From contig CAVQRN010000002.1 of assembly GCA_963715255.1 (NCBI GenBank), positions 186,001 to 250,000 on the forward strand: 64,000 nt of DNA. Direction: 5' to 3'. Under the pieces are notes generated by a model that was given only the letters and a program-made list of their open reading frames with translations, did not search any database and was not told the DNA's origin. Origin of the DNA: JAHEEL01 sp963715255. GTDB lineage: Bacteria; Actinomycetota; Acidimicrobiia; Spongiisociales; UBA5794. Below are positions 46,801-55,077 of this stretch, one piece after another. The stretch's first letter is position 1, and every line of letters begins with the position of its first letter. The position numbers and the translations under genes are program-made.

Positions 46801-47089
46801 GTTGCTCTCGCTTCGGTACTCGATGGACTCAGCAGCGGAGCGGGCGTGGGCCGCATGGTGGTCCCACCGGGTGGGGAGCGCGTTCGTGCGCAGCTACCTC
46901 GCAGACTTGGAGGATTCCCCACTCCTTCCCGACACGACAGCAGCAATCGACAGCCTGCTCAACGCATTCATGATGTCCACGGCGCTTCGCGAGGTACATT
47001 GGGAATTGGCAAATCGCCCGGATTGGGTCCGCATTCCCGTCGCCGGTGTCCGTCGGATGCTCGGGCGCCAACCACCGTTCATGGGTTGA
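43819..47089 (+). CDS. treS: Trehalose synthase-maltokinase fusion (TreS-Mak; one frameshift)
   Basis: About 1090 residues. The N-terminal GH13 domain (residues 1-560) begins PLWYKDAVIYEVHVRAFADS. It has the nucleophile in VDGLRLDAVPYL, the acid in MLLAEANQW and FLRNHDE, and interconverts maltose and trehalose. The C-terminal maltokinase-like domain has the kinase signature RLHGDYRLNEV and FEDFSGD, and would phosphorylate maltose to maltose-1-phosphate. The frame shifts near 46825-46840 and the true end is ...GRQPPFMG at 47089. It overlaps the otsB 3' end by 11 bp on the opposite strand. Confidence 0.95.
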
Positions 47090-47820
47090 GTGAGCGAAGC
47101 TCGGATCGGAGTTTCTCGAGAGCTTCGGCGACCTGCGCGGGATCGGCGACGCGGTAGCGGGCGCGGGTTGGTCCTTCGCCGACCTTCACCCCCACATCGT
47201 CATCACTCAGTGTGGCGAATACGTCTTCATCCGTAACATCGTCGCCGAAGAACACCACGCCGTCGTAGGAACCGGATTCTCGTACCTGGTTGATGGCGGA
47301 CCCTTTGTCTCCGACACCGACCACGATCTCGACCACGTGCTTGCCCTCGATGATCCGTGCGTCGAACTTGGCACCGATGGTCCGCGCCGCGTCAGCAGCG
47401 TCCGCGGCCGCAACGACGTGTCGGTAGTGGAAGGCCGCGCCGAGGGGCTTGGGCTCAATCGCGGCGCCGTCGAACGCCTCCGCCGCCGCCGCGAGCGCGT
47501 CGGTGACGGCCGCGATCGTCCCGGGAGCTCCATGGTCCGACTGCCGACAGTTGAGCGCCATGATCCCCGATGAGCGTCACCGAAGGCGGAGTGTGCACGA
47601 GCGCCTCGAGCGCTTCGAGCGATCGCCCGGAGATGATGACCGAACGCACGTTGGGCAGCTCCGCAAGGCCGATCAACGCATCGACCGCGGGCGCGTACGG
47701 CACGGCAGCAGACGGATCGTCGACGATGGGCGACAACGTGCCGTCGTAGTCACATGCAACAAGGAGTCGTGACGAGTGAGCCAAACGCCGAAGGGCCGCT
47801 TCGAGGCCGACGTCGATCAG
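47079..47820 (-). CDS. otsB: Trehalose-6-phosphate phosphatase (one frameshift)
   Basis: About 245 residues, HAD superfamily. Motif I is ACDYDGTLSPIVDDP, motif II SVIISGRSLE, and motif IV FFGDDVTDEDVF is in a second frame. They join near 47528-47545. Removes phosphate from trehalose-6-phosphate. No ATG, GTG or TTG start fits; the best candidate is a CTG at 47820 that overlaps the otsA stop as CTGA, a rare start codon consistent with coupling. A frameshift hiding another start is the alternative. Confidence 0.9.
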
Positions 47821-49208
47821 AGCACCTCCAGGGTTGCAAGACAGTCGCGGGCCCATTCGAAGACGTCGGCCTTGCGGACCGCGTTCCGAAGCCTGCGCAT
47901 CCGCTGGCGTTGCTCGGCTTCGGGCATCGTTGTTGCGTAGGAGATTGTTCGCACCACGCTGTCGATGTCGTACGGATTGACGATGAGCGCCGACCGCAAC
48001 TGCTCTGCCGCACCGGCGAACTCGCTGAGTATCAACACACCGTCGTTTCCGGTTCGGCAGGCCGCGTATTCCTTGGCGACGAGGTTCATCCCATCCCGAA
48101 GGGGCGTCACGAGCATCACGTCGGCGGCGACGTAGTACGCAATGACCTCTTCGAAGGGAAGGGTGCGGTAGAGATAGGACACGGGCGCCCACCCGGGCTC
48201 TCGATATGAGCCGTTGATGCGTCCGACGATCTGCTCGATGTCGATTCGCAGTTTCTGGTACGCCGGCACCTGCTCACGACTCGGAACGGCAACTTGAACG
48301 AATGCGTACAGGTGGCGGTCGCTCGGCGACTCCTCGAGGAGGCTTGCGAATGCCTTCAACCGAAGGTCGATTCCCTTCGTGTAGTCGAGTCGGTCCATCC
48401 CGAGAATGACGTGATCGGGGTCGCCGAGTTCGGCTCGAATCTGGGCAGCGCGCTCCTGGACCGCCGGTGAACTCGCCATACGTTCGAATTCGGCCGTGTC
48501 GATCGCAATCGGCGCAGGTTGGAGATGCACCGACCTCCCTCTCCACGAGAGGTCGCGTCTGCCGACGGCTTCGGCGCCCGCGAGGCGCCGGGCTGCGCGC
48601 GCGAAGTTGTCCGCGCTTTGGCGGGTTTGGAATGCGATGACGTCGGCACCGAGGAGTCCTTCGAGAATCTGGCGCCGCCAGGGGAGGCGAGCGAACACCT
48701 CGATGGGGGGAAACGGAATGTGAAGGTAGAACCCGATGGTGGCGTCAGGGTTGATCGATCGCAGCATCGAGGGGACGAGTTGGAGCTGATAGTCCTGAAC
48801 CCATGCAATATCGCCAGCGCCGACAACGCCGGCGGTCGCTTCGGCGTATCTCCGGTTCACGTCGACATACGAACGCCAGGTGTGGCGGTGGTACTCGGGT
48901 GCAACGATCGCGTCGTGGTAGAGAGGCCAGAGGGTTCCATTGCAGAACCCGTAGTAGAAGCTGTCGACCTCGTCCTCGCTGAGCGGGACCGGCCGCTGAT
49001 CGATGCCGTCGTAGTCGAACGGTTCGGGATTGAAATCGGGGATACCCGCCCATCCGACCCATGCGCCCTCAGCGTTCTGCAGCACCGGTCGAAGAGCTCG
49101 CACGAGTCCACCGGGGCTGATGATCCATTGCTCACCGTCCCAGGAGACGGGAAGCCGGTTCGCTACGACGATAATCCGTTGAACGGTGACCCCTTCCTGG
49201 CTCTCCAA
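47817..49208 (-). CDS. otsA: Trehalose-6-phosphate synthase
   Basis: GT20 glycosyltransferase of 463 residues making trehalose-6-phosphate from UDP-glucose (or another NDP-glucose) and glucose-6-phosphate. VVANRLPVSW, VWVQDY-type WVQDYQLQLVP, HIPFPPIEVFARLPWR, GMDRLDYTKGI and PLRDGMNLVAKEY are all conserved. The start appears to be TTG 49208. It is operonic with otsB; together with treS-mak the region holds two independent trehalose routes. Confidence 0.96.
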   Translation of the reverse strand: MESQEGVTVQRIIVVANRLPVSWDGEQWIISPGGLVRALRPVLQNAEGAWVGWAGIPDFNPEPFDYDGIDQRPVPLSEDEVDSFYYGFCNGTLWPLYHDAIVAPEYHRHTWRSYVDVNRRYAEATAGVVGAGDIAWVQDYQLQLVPSMLRSINPDATIGFYLHIPFPPIEVFARLPWRRQILEGLLGADVIAFQTRQSADNFARAARRLAGAEAVGRRDLSWRGRSVHLQPAPIAIDTAEFERMASSPAVQERAAQIRAELGDPDHVILGMDRLDYTKGIDLRLKAFASLLEESPSDRHLYAFVQVAVPSREQVPAYQKLRIDIEQIVGRINGSYREPGWAPVSYLYRTLPFEEVIAYYVAADVMLVTPLRDGMNLVAKEYAACRTGNDGVLILSEFAGAAEQLRSALIVNPYDIDSVVRTISYATTMPEAEQRQRMRRLRNAVRKADVFEWARDCLATLEVL

Positions 49209-49559
49209 CGAGCCTACTCCCGGAGGAGTGCGGCCCGCGGCATCGATGGCGGCCAGTCACCGGCTGTGCTGATTTGCGCTGTCGTCGACGCGACTGACAG
49301 GTGGGCCCTCAGGAGCGGTGTGCCATCGTCGTGAGACCTCCTCGACAAACGCCGTATCCCGCTGCGATTGAACCATCCTCATCGTCTCATCGAACCAGAC
49401 GTTCTCCGCCGAGGCCGAGATCTTCGACGAGGCGGTCGCCGTCAACGCCATGGTCGACCGCCTCATCTGGCACTCCCACAGACCGAACCGCGCAGAATTC
49501 AACCGACGTTGACCCCGGGTCGGGGTCTGATCTCGGTGGATGAGCGTCGGGGCGCGCGT
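49209..49559. other. Accessory gap with insertion-sequence debris
   Basis: No intact gene. It contains the istB-like fragment listed next. The otsA promoter should lie near 49209-49300. Confidence 0.5.
49372..49512 (+). mobile_element. IS21-type IstB-like ATPase remnant (C-terminus)
   Basis: The frame ending at the TGA at 49510-49512 reads TILIVSSNQTFSAEAEIFDE, then AVAVNAMVDRLIWHSH. This follows the IstB pattern T-I-(L)-x-S-N-x-x-F-...-F-x-D-x-V-x-x-x-A-(M/I)-x-D-R-L-x-H-H. Only about 46 residues remain, with an in-frame stop directly before. No istA or terminal repeats were found. Tentative but specific enough to list. Confidence 0.6.
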
Positions 49560-50231
49560 ATGCTTCACGTCGTTCGGTACTCGACCGGGAGGGTCACGCG
49601 GTTGTCTTCACACCAGCAGCACTGGGAAGCAACGTACCGGGATCACCTGCCTGAGTCGGTTACGTGGTATCAGGAACGCCCGGCGCTGTCGCTGTCACTC
49701 ATCGAAGCAACTGGAATTGGCTCCGATGCGGCCGTGGTGGACGTCGGCGGTGGCTGCTCGCGATTGGTCGATCACCTCCTCGACGAGGGCTACACGAATC
49801 TCACGGTCCTCGACCTGTCCCCCACCGCAATCAGATATGCACGTCAGCGACTCGGTGGCAGTGCGTCCAAGGTGACGTGGATCGAGGCCGATGTCCTCGA
49901 GTATCGCTTCGACACGACGTTTGACCTATGGCACGACCGGGCAGTATTCCACTTCCTGACGGATCCCGTGGATCGGGAGCGATACGTAGCCCACCTCAGC
50001 GATGCCGTCCCTATCGGAGGGCAGGTCATCATCGCGACATTCGGGCTCGATGGACCCGAACGATGCAGCGGCCTGCCCGTGCAACGCTACGGACCTGAAA
50101 CGCTCAGCCAGACCCTCGGGGATGACTTCGAAGTGCTGGGCTTCCAACATGAGACTCACCACACCCCAACGGGCGCAACCCAGCAGTTCCTCTACGGACA
50201 CTTCCAACGGCGCAGTAGCCGCGCGACCTGA
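49560..50231 (+). CDS. Class I SAM-dependent methyltransferase
   Basis: 223 residues from ATG 49560. An N-terminal HWEATYRDHLPESVTWYQ stretch matches small UbiE-like or thiopurine/thiol-type methyltransferases. Motif I is AVVDVGGGCSRLVDHLL, with acidic VLDLSPTAI and WIEADVLEYRF following, and DLWHDRAVFHFLTD at motif IV. The substrate is unknown. It lies directly downstream of the istB scrap. Confidence 0.82.
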   Translation: MLHVVRYSTGRVTRLSSHQQHWEATYRDHLPESVTWYQERPALSLSLIEATGIGSDAAVVDVGGGCSRLVDHLLDEGYTNLTVLDLSPTAIRYARQRLGGSASKVTWIEADVLEYRFDTTFDLWHDRAVFHFLTDPVDRERYVAHLSDAVPIGGQVIIATFGLDGPERCSGLPVQRYGPETLSQTLGDDFEVLGFQHETHHTPTGATQQFLYGHFQRRSSRAT

Positions 50232-50352
50232 TCTCGCCCGCTCGGCAACCGTCGGCCCATCTCTGCCGACGCGAGCATCGGACCCCAACACCAGTGGGAG
50301 CCGCCGGCCGATTGCGATGCGGCCCCACGACGGGAGCCATGTCAGTCGAAGA

Positions 50353-50436
50353 CCCTTGCGATTGGGCTACAGAAGCCCGCCCTCGTAGCTCAGCGGAGAG
50401 AGCACCGGTTTCCTGAACCTCTCGGCTCGAGCGCTG
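50353..50436 (+). pseudogene. tRNA-Arg(CCU) 5'-half copy 1
   Basis: 50379-50419 matches the first 41 bases of the intact tRNA-Arg at 54889 with three differences, covering acceptor 5' strand, D-arm and anticodon arm. It then switches to TCTCGGCTCGAGCGCTG, shared base for base with copy 2 and absent from the real tRNA. Similarity also extends about 25 bases upstream (a CCCTTG block). No 3' half can be folded, so it is not a functional tRNA. Confidence 0.85.
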
Positions 50437-50560
50437 CGCCGCGACAGGAGAGCCCTTTCCCAGTAGGCTCGTCCCGGAACCGCGAAGTACAAGTTGTGTG
50501 CGCTACTGGACGCGGCTGCACACGGCTGGTGGTTGTCGTTCACGCGGAGGGGAGAGCCAC

Positions 50561-51544
50561 ATGAGGGAAGAGAGGAACGTTGTAGCCGGTGCCGATCTGG
50601 CGGTACGGACTGACGCTCTTTCGAAGTCGTACGACGGAGTCCACGCCGTTGATTCCGTCGACCTGAGGGTCCCCCAACACTCTGTTTTCGGGTTTCTGGG
50701 CCCGAATGGCGCCGGCAAAACGACAACGATGAAGATGCTGCTCGGTCTCATCCGGCCCACATCCGGATCGGGAACGATTCTTGGCTTGGATATCGGGACC
50801 GACAGCCCGAAGGTTCGACGCCGCATCGGCTATCTGCCTCAGGAGCCCCACTTCTACTCTCACATGACAGCCAGGGAGACGCTTCGATTCGCTGCTGCGT
50901 TCTTCTTCTCGGGCCCGACCGATCGAATCGAGATCCGAATCGACGAGATGTTGGAGTTGGTCGGCATTGCAGACAGGGCCGATCGACCGATCAGAACCTT
51001 CTCGGGCGGCGAGATCCAAAGACTGGGAATCGCTCAAGCGCAGATTCACAAACCTGATCTCCTGATCCTCGACGAACCCGCAGCTTCGCTCGATCCGCTC
51101 GGTCGGCGAGATGTGTTGGCCATCCTGGAGCGTTTCCGAGCCACCTCGACGGTCTTCTACTCCACTCACATCCTCGACGATGTTCAGCGGGTGAGCGACA
51201 TGGTCTGCGTCCTGAACAAGGGCCGGATCGTCAGTCAGGGGTCGATGAGCGAGGTGCTCTCGACTGGGTCCGACTCGATCTTCACTGTCGAGGTTCAAGG
51301 CGATGTCGAAGGGGCGAGGACCGCCCTCCTTGGCCAGGCGTGGGTAGATCAGGTTGCCGTGGACGGCGACGGAACGTTGGCTCGCCTACGAATCACGGTG
51401 AACGATCCCGATGCGGCTGAGGCGAGGTTGCAGCGGGTACTCCTCGAGGACGAGACCCTCGTTGTCAAGGGGTTTGCCCGGCAGTCGGCGAATCTCGAGG
51501 ATGTCTTCGTCGATCTCGTCGCGGAAGGGCCAGCGGATGACTGA
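50561..51544 (+). CDS. ABC transporter ATP-binding protein
   Basis: 327 residues from ATG 50561. Walker A LGPNGAGKTTTMK, the Q-loop in YLPQEPHFY, signature FSGGEIQRLGIAQ, Walker B LLILDEPAASLDP and the H-loop YSTHILDD. The C-terminal extension is typical of drug or antibiotic exporter ATPases (NatA/CcmA-like). It overlaps the permease gene by 8 bp. The pair is bracketed by two tRNA-Arg half copies. Confidence 0.93.
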   Translation: MREERNVVAGADLAVRTDALSKSYDGVHAVDSVDLRVPQHSVFGFLGPNGAGKTTTMKMLLGLIRPTSGSGTILGLDIGTDSPKVRRRIGYLPQEPHFYSHMTARETLRFAAAFFFSGPTDRIEIRIDEMLELVGIADRADRPIRTFSGGEIQRLGIAQAQIHKPDLLILDEPAASLDPLGRRDVLAILERFRATSTVFYSTHILDDVQRVSDMVCVLNKGRIVSQGSMSEVLSTGSDSIFTVEVQGDVEGARTALLGQAWVDQVAVDGDGTLARLRITVNDPDAAEARLQRVLLEDETLVVKGFARQSANLEDVFVDLVAEGPADD

Positions 51545-52322
51545 CGGAGGGATCGCCTCGCTCGAGCCACTGCACGAAAGCGGTTGGCGTGCCGGCCTTC
51601 CGAACCTGATGCGCGCCGGGTTTGCCGCCTGGTGGACGACCAAGGATTGGTGGATCCAAGCCCTGCTGTGGACAGCGGTAGTCAATGGCTCCGTGGCACC
51701 ATTCATTTGGGGCGATGCCCCGGATGAACTCGACGTGTTCACGCTCTATAGCGTCATGTCGATGTTCGCCGCCATTGCTGTGGCGATCATCATGCAAGAG
51801 GTCATTGTTGGAGAGAGGCGCAACGGGACGGCCGCATGGGTGCTCTCGAAGCCGGTGTCGAGAGACGCATTCATGCTCTCGAAACTGGTTCCGAACGCTT
51901 TCGGTGTCATCGCCACAATGATTGCCATTCCGTCGCTCTTCCTGCTCCTCCAGGTCACCCTCGCGGACTTCGATGTATCGATACCTCGGTTCGCATTGGG
52001 AGCATCGATTCTTGCGTTGAACCTGATGTTCTACCTGACACTCACCCTGATGCTCGGCACGCTGTTCGATTCGGCTGGTCCCGTGATCGCCATACCGCTC
52101 GCCTTCGCATTCGGGCAGCAGCTGATCGCTGGATTGCCCGGTCTCGGCTCGGTTCTGCCATGGGCACTCGTTGCGCCGACCGGCCAAGCAGACACAACCG
52201 TTGCCGCTGCCATCATCACAGACCAACCTGTGCCAGCACCGGGCGCCATTGCCCTCACCGTCGCGGCATGTTGCATCTTCACGGTCGTAGCGTTCTGGAA
52301 GTGGAATCGAACCGAACTCTGA
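51537..52322 (+). CDS. ABC-2 type transporter permease
   Basis: 261 residues from ATG 51537. About six hydrophobic segments, with the EVIVGERRNGTAAWVLSKPVSR loop between helices 2 and 3 that is characteristic of ABC-2 exporters. It forms an exporter with the upstream ATPase; the cargo is unknown. Confidence 0.88.
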   Translation: MTDGGIASLEPLHESGWRAGLPNLMRAGFAAWWTTKDWWIQALLWTAVVNGSVAPFIWGDAPDELDVFTLYSVMSMFAAIAVAIIMQEVIVGERRNGTAAWVLSKPVSRDAFMLSKLVPNAFGVIATMIAIPSLFLLLQVTLADFDVSIPRFALGASILALNLMFYLTLTLMLGTLFDSAGPVIAIPLAFAFGQQLIAGLPGLGSVLPWALVAPTGQADTTVAAAIITDQPVPAPGAIALTVAACCIFTVVAFWKWNRTEL

Positions 52323-52809
52323 CGATGCAACTGAGCGATTCAACCGTCCCGATCATCTGAAGAGTTCTGTGTCCAACCTATCGATCCCCGTGGCTCGGTC
52401 CGTGGCTGTGGACGGGCACAGAACGACCAGGTCAGGGTTGGTCAGTCCAGCAACACGAGGTCACGACGGGTGCCGCGAGTCCCTTGGGGTTGTGCTTTCG
52501 AGACCGCCCTCGTAGCTCAGGGGAAAGGACACCGGATTCCTAGACCTCTCGGCTCGAGCGCTGTGCCCTCGCGCGACAACCCATGGCCTTGGCCATGTAC
52601 CACGAACGCACGCGGCTCGTTGTGCGCTGAAACGCGGGTGAGTCGCGGCGGGTTCGACCCGCACACATTGTTGCCTGTCTCCTCCGGGGGTCATAGGAGA
52701 GTTTCGGCGGGTTTCTCGGATGGTGTCGTCCGTCGAAGGTTCTGCAGGGTCATAACCGACCGCGTTGGGTCCTGGTTCTGCTCCGACGCATCCGCGGAGT
52801 TGCGAGCAG
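52323..52809. other. Intergenic accessory segment
   Basis: No gene is supported in this 487-base stretch between the permease and the convergent cyclase. It contains tRNA-Arg half copy 2. A GGGTTCGACCC palindrome near 52650-52660 resembles a T-arm but is about 100 bases from the half tRNA. Confidence 0.5.
52481..52563 (+). pseudogene. tRNA-Arg(CCU) 5'-half copy 2
   Basis: 52506-52546 matches the first 41 bases of tRNA-Arg at 54889 with about five differences. It is followed by the same 17 bases as copy 1 (TCTCGGCTCGAGCGCTG, 52547-52563), and the upstream CCCTTG block is at 52481. No 3' half follows directly. Confidence 0.82.
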
Positions 52810-54186
52810 TCAACTGGATTCAGCTGTTGCGGAGGATTCGTCCGCCAGTATGTAAAGGGCCACGGGATCGACGACATTCTTCAAGGTCCGATCGCCGACC
52901 GCTGTGGCGCTGAACCCTTCCTTGTTCTTCATGTTGTCGTAGACGGCCTTGGTGAATCCGATCTCGCCTGCGTTCACCTCGGATTGGATGCGGGAGGCGA
53001 TGTTGACCCCATCGCCGTGTACATCACCGTCTGCAAGAACGATCTCGCCGAGATGAATCCCAACCCTGACCTCGAAGCGACCATCGCGCCGAACTGCGGC
53101 TTGGATCTCCTGTGCAGAGGCGACGGCGCTTGATACAGAATCGAAGCTGGCGAGCACGCCGTCACCGAGCTTCTTGAGAAGCGTTCCGCCGTTGTCGGAA
53201 ATGGCTGCGGTGTGGATCTCGTCATTGGCATCGACGATTCTGAGAGTCGCCCCTTCGTCAACTCCCATCAGCGCGGTGTACCCAACGATGTCGGAGAACA
53301 GGATGGCTGCAAGCTTGCGAACCTGACCGATCTGTGCCGGTGCCCGGATCGCTTCGTCGAGGTAGTGACGCTTGCCCCTCTGGGCGTTGTGGTACTCGTC
53401 GGGAGACAGGATGTTCTCATCGAGTTCGAAGTCAGTACGCAGAAGATTGTCGACAAACGCATCGAGGCGAGCGCCACCCGCCGCGGCGACCTCGCGGATG
53501 AAGTGAGTATCGACGTTGATGCAGACGGCACCGACGAGTCCATACTCGGCGCGGAAGATCGGAACGGTGGTGCACTTGAACTGTCGCGAGCCGATGTTCA
53601 GCTCGTAGTTGACCTTGTCGGTGCCCTGTTGGCGTCGAGTCTTCAGGTCGAGAACGAGGTTCGTTGCACCACTCCCGACGCGGCGTCCGGTGACCACACC
53701 GTTCTCGATGGCCACAAGCGATCGTGACGGGTTGACCAGGTTGTGCAGGAGGATCTCGATTCCGGTATTCGGAACCGACCGTCCGAGCTGATCCACGATA
53801 CGCGCGTAGTTCTCGAGGAACAGAGCGTTGTCGCTCACCACGTCATCGCCTCGGTACCGCGCGTACAACTCCTTGTAGTTCTGGAGCCGATCAGTTGGGA
53901 ACGTATCTCGGACGAGGTTCTGCTCGCCGATGACGATCAACTCCCTGGCCGCCCGTTCGTTCTGCTCGCGAAGGAAGTGAGTGACGGCCCTATTGAACGC
54001 GTCAGCGTCGAACTCGACGTGTCCCTCTTCGTTGATCACGAACGGGTAGAAGTCATACTCTTCGAGCCGAGGTTGATCGACCGCGGGAGCCTGCTGCGAT
54101 GGCCCCTGCTTCCTTCGCCCCAGGATGTACGCGCCGGCGCCGACCGCGACGACGACAACCACGAATCCGAACACCGTCAATGCCAT
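52810..54186 (-). CDS. Membrane-anchored class III adenylate/guanylate cyclase with YheO-like PAS domain
   Basis: 458 residues. One N-terminal helix (VFGFVVVVVAVGAGAYILG), a linker, then a PAS-like domain of YheO type (GRSVPNTGIEILLHNLVNPS ... VGAVCINVD). The C-terminal class III cyclase domain follows: first metal site AAILFSDIVGYTALMG, second KLGDGVLASF, and DGVNIASRIQSEVNAGE near the Asn/Arg transition-state pair. Likely makes cAMP in response to a small ligand bound by the PAS domain. It lies between tRNA-Arg copies 2 and 3. Confidence 0.9.
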   Translation of the reverse strand: MALTVFGFVVVVVAVGAGAYILGRRKQGPSQQAPAVDQPRLEEYDFYPFVINEEGHVEFDADAFNRAVTHFLREQNERAARELIVIGEQNLVRDTFPTDRLQNYKELYARYRGDDVVSDNALFLENYARIVDQLGRSVPNTGIEILLHNLVNPSRSLVAIENGVVTGRRVGSGATNLVLDLKTRRQQGTDKVNYELNIGSRQFKCTTVPIFRAEYGLVGAVCINVDTHFIREVAAAGGARLDAFVDNLLRTDFELDENILSPDEYHNAQRGKRHYLDEAIRAPAQIGQVRKLAAILFSDIVGYTALMGVDEGATLRIVDANDEIHTAAISDNGGTLLKKLGDGVLASFDSVSSAVASAQEIQAAVRRDGRFEVRVGIHLGEIVLADGDVHGDGVNIASRIQSEVNAGEIGFTKAVYDNMKNKEGFSATAVGDRTLKNVVDPVALYILADESSATAESS

Positions 54187-54272
54187 ACAGTGCTACACCT
54201 ATCTCCAAGTTCTTCACACAACCTACCGCAGGCTTCGCTGCTCCGAGCAGCCAATATCGGTAGGGTCCGGGC

Positions 54273-54689
54273 ATGCAACGAGTCTCCATTGCCGCAGGGC
54301 AGTTCACATTCGAGGGAGTCTTCGAATCAGACGACGCTCCAGCGACCTGTGCTTGGTTCAGGGAGAATCTCCCATTCGAGAGCAAGGTCATCCACGCTCG
54401 CTGGAGCGGCGAAGCCGTGTGGGTTCCACTTGGCGACCTGGAGTCCGGCCTCAGACATGAGAACCACACCGCGCATCCATCACGAGGCGACGTCCTCTTC
54501 TATCCCGGGGGGATTTCCGAAACCGAGATACTGATCACCTACGGAAGCGCGTCGTTTGCATCGAAGATGGGCGACCTCGCAGGCAACCATTTCATCACGA
54601 TCACGAAGGGCCGTGAACTGCTGCCCGAGTTCGGCGATTACGTCCTGTGGCACGGGGCACAGGACATCACGTTCAACGTGGCGGACTGA
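54273..54689 (+). CDS. DUF3830 (cyclophilin-like fold) protein
   Basis: 138 residues. The segments CAWFRENLPFESKVIHARWS, GEAVWVPLGDL, PGGISETEILITYG and GDLAGNHFITI match DUF3830, a family with a cyclophilin-like barrel often found near amino-acid or hydantoin metabolism genes. No such genes are adjacent. It is divergent from the cyclase. Confidence 0.85.
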   Translation: MQRVSIAAGQFTFEGVFESDDAPATCAWFRENLPFESKVIHARWSGEAVWVPLGDLESGLRHENHTAHPSRGDVLFYPGGISETEILITYGSASFASKMGDLAGNHFITITKGRELLPEFGDYVLWHGAQDITFNVAD

Positions 54690-54888
54690 GGGTTGGTTCT
54701 GTTCGGCGCCTCGCTGCCGACAGAGCGAGCCTCACGCTCGAGGGCAATTGCTCGAGACACCCCGAACTGAAGGGGTGGCTGCCCATACGGATCGCCCGTT
54801 CCGTTCTCAACCGACGCTGTGCGGTGCAGCCCGACAAGAGGTCGCGGCCGCGATCGCCCAGAAACCCTTGCAGTTAAGCTATCCGCAC

Positions 54889-54961
54889 GCCCTCGTAGCT
54901 CAGGGGATAGAGCACCGGTTTCCTAAACCGGGTGTCGCAAGTTCGAATCTTGCCGAGGGCG
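54889..54961 (+). tRNA. tRNA-Arg (anticodon CCU)
   Basis: Complete cloverleaf: acceptor GCCCTCG with CGAGGGC, D-arm TAGCTCAGGGGATAGAGCA, anticodon stem CCGGT/ACCGG with loop TTCCTAA (CCT at 54922-54924) and T-arm AAGTTCGAATCTT. Discriminator G; CCA not encoded. It is the only intact member of three direct copies in this region. Confidence 0.96.
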
Positions 54962-55077
54962 CCGGGCGCTCGCCGCGGCCCTTCCACGCCCCGGCGGGAC
55001 GTGTCATTCAAGCAGCGACCTCGGCGCCGAGGCGAACGAGCCCTCCATCCGGACACCGCCCGTGGCAGAATCACGCG

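Noticed and set aside
50367..50726. Minus-strand peptide ending ...PLSYEGG, also seen near 52461 and 54874
   Set aside because: A product of translating tRNA-Arg antisense; it was useful only as a pointer to the tRNA copies.
50379..52660. Group I intron in tRNA-Arg(CCU), known from other bacteria
   Set aside because: The sequence after the anticodon arm has no recognisable intron core and no 3' half directly follows; copy 2's T-arm-like motif is about 100 bases away and the stems do not pair.
54556..55077. N-terminal extension of the FAD oxidoreductase
   Set aside because: It would translate through tRNA-Arg; the dinucleotide-binding motif starts right after ATG 55078.
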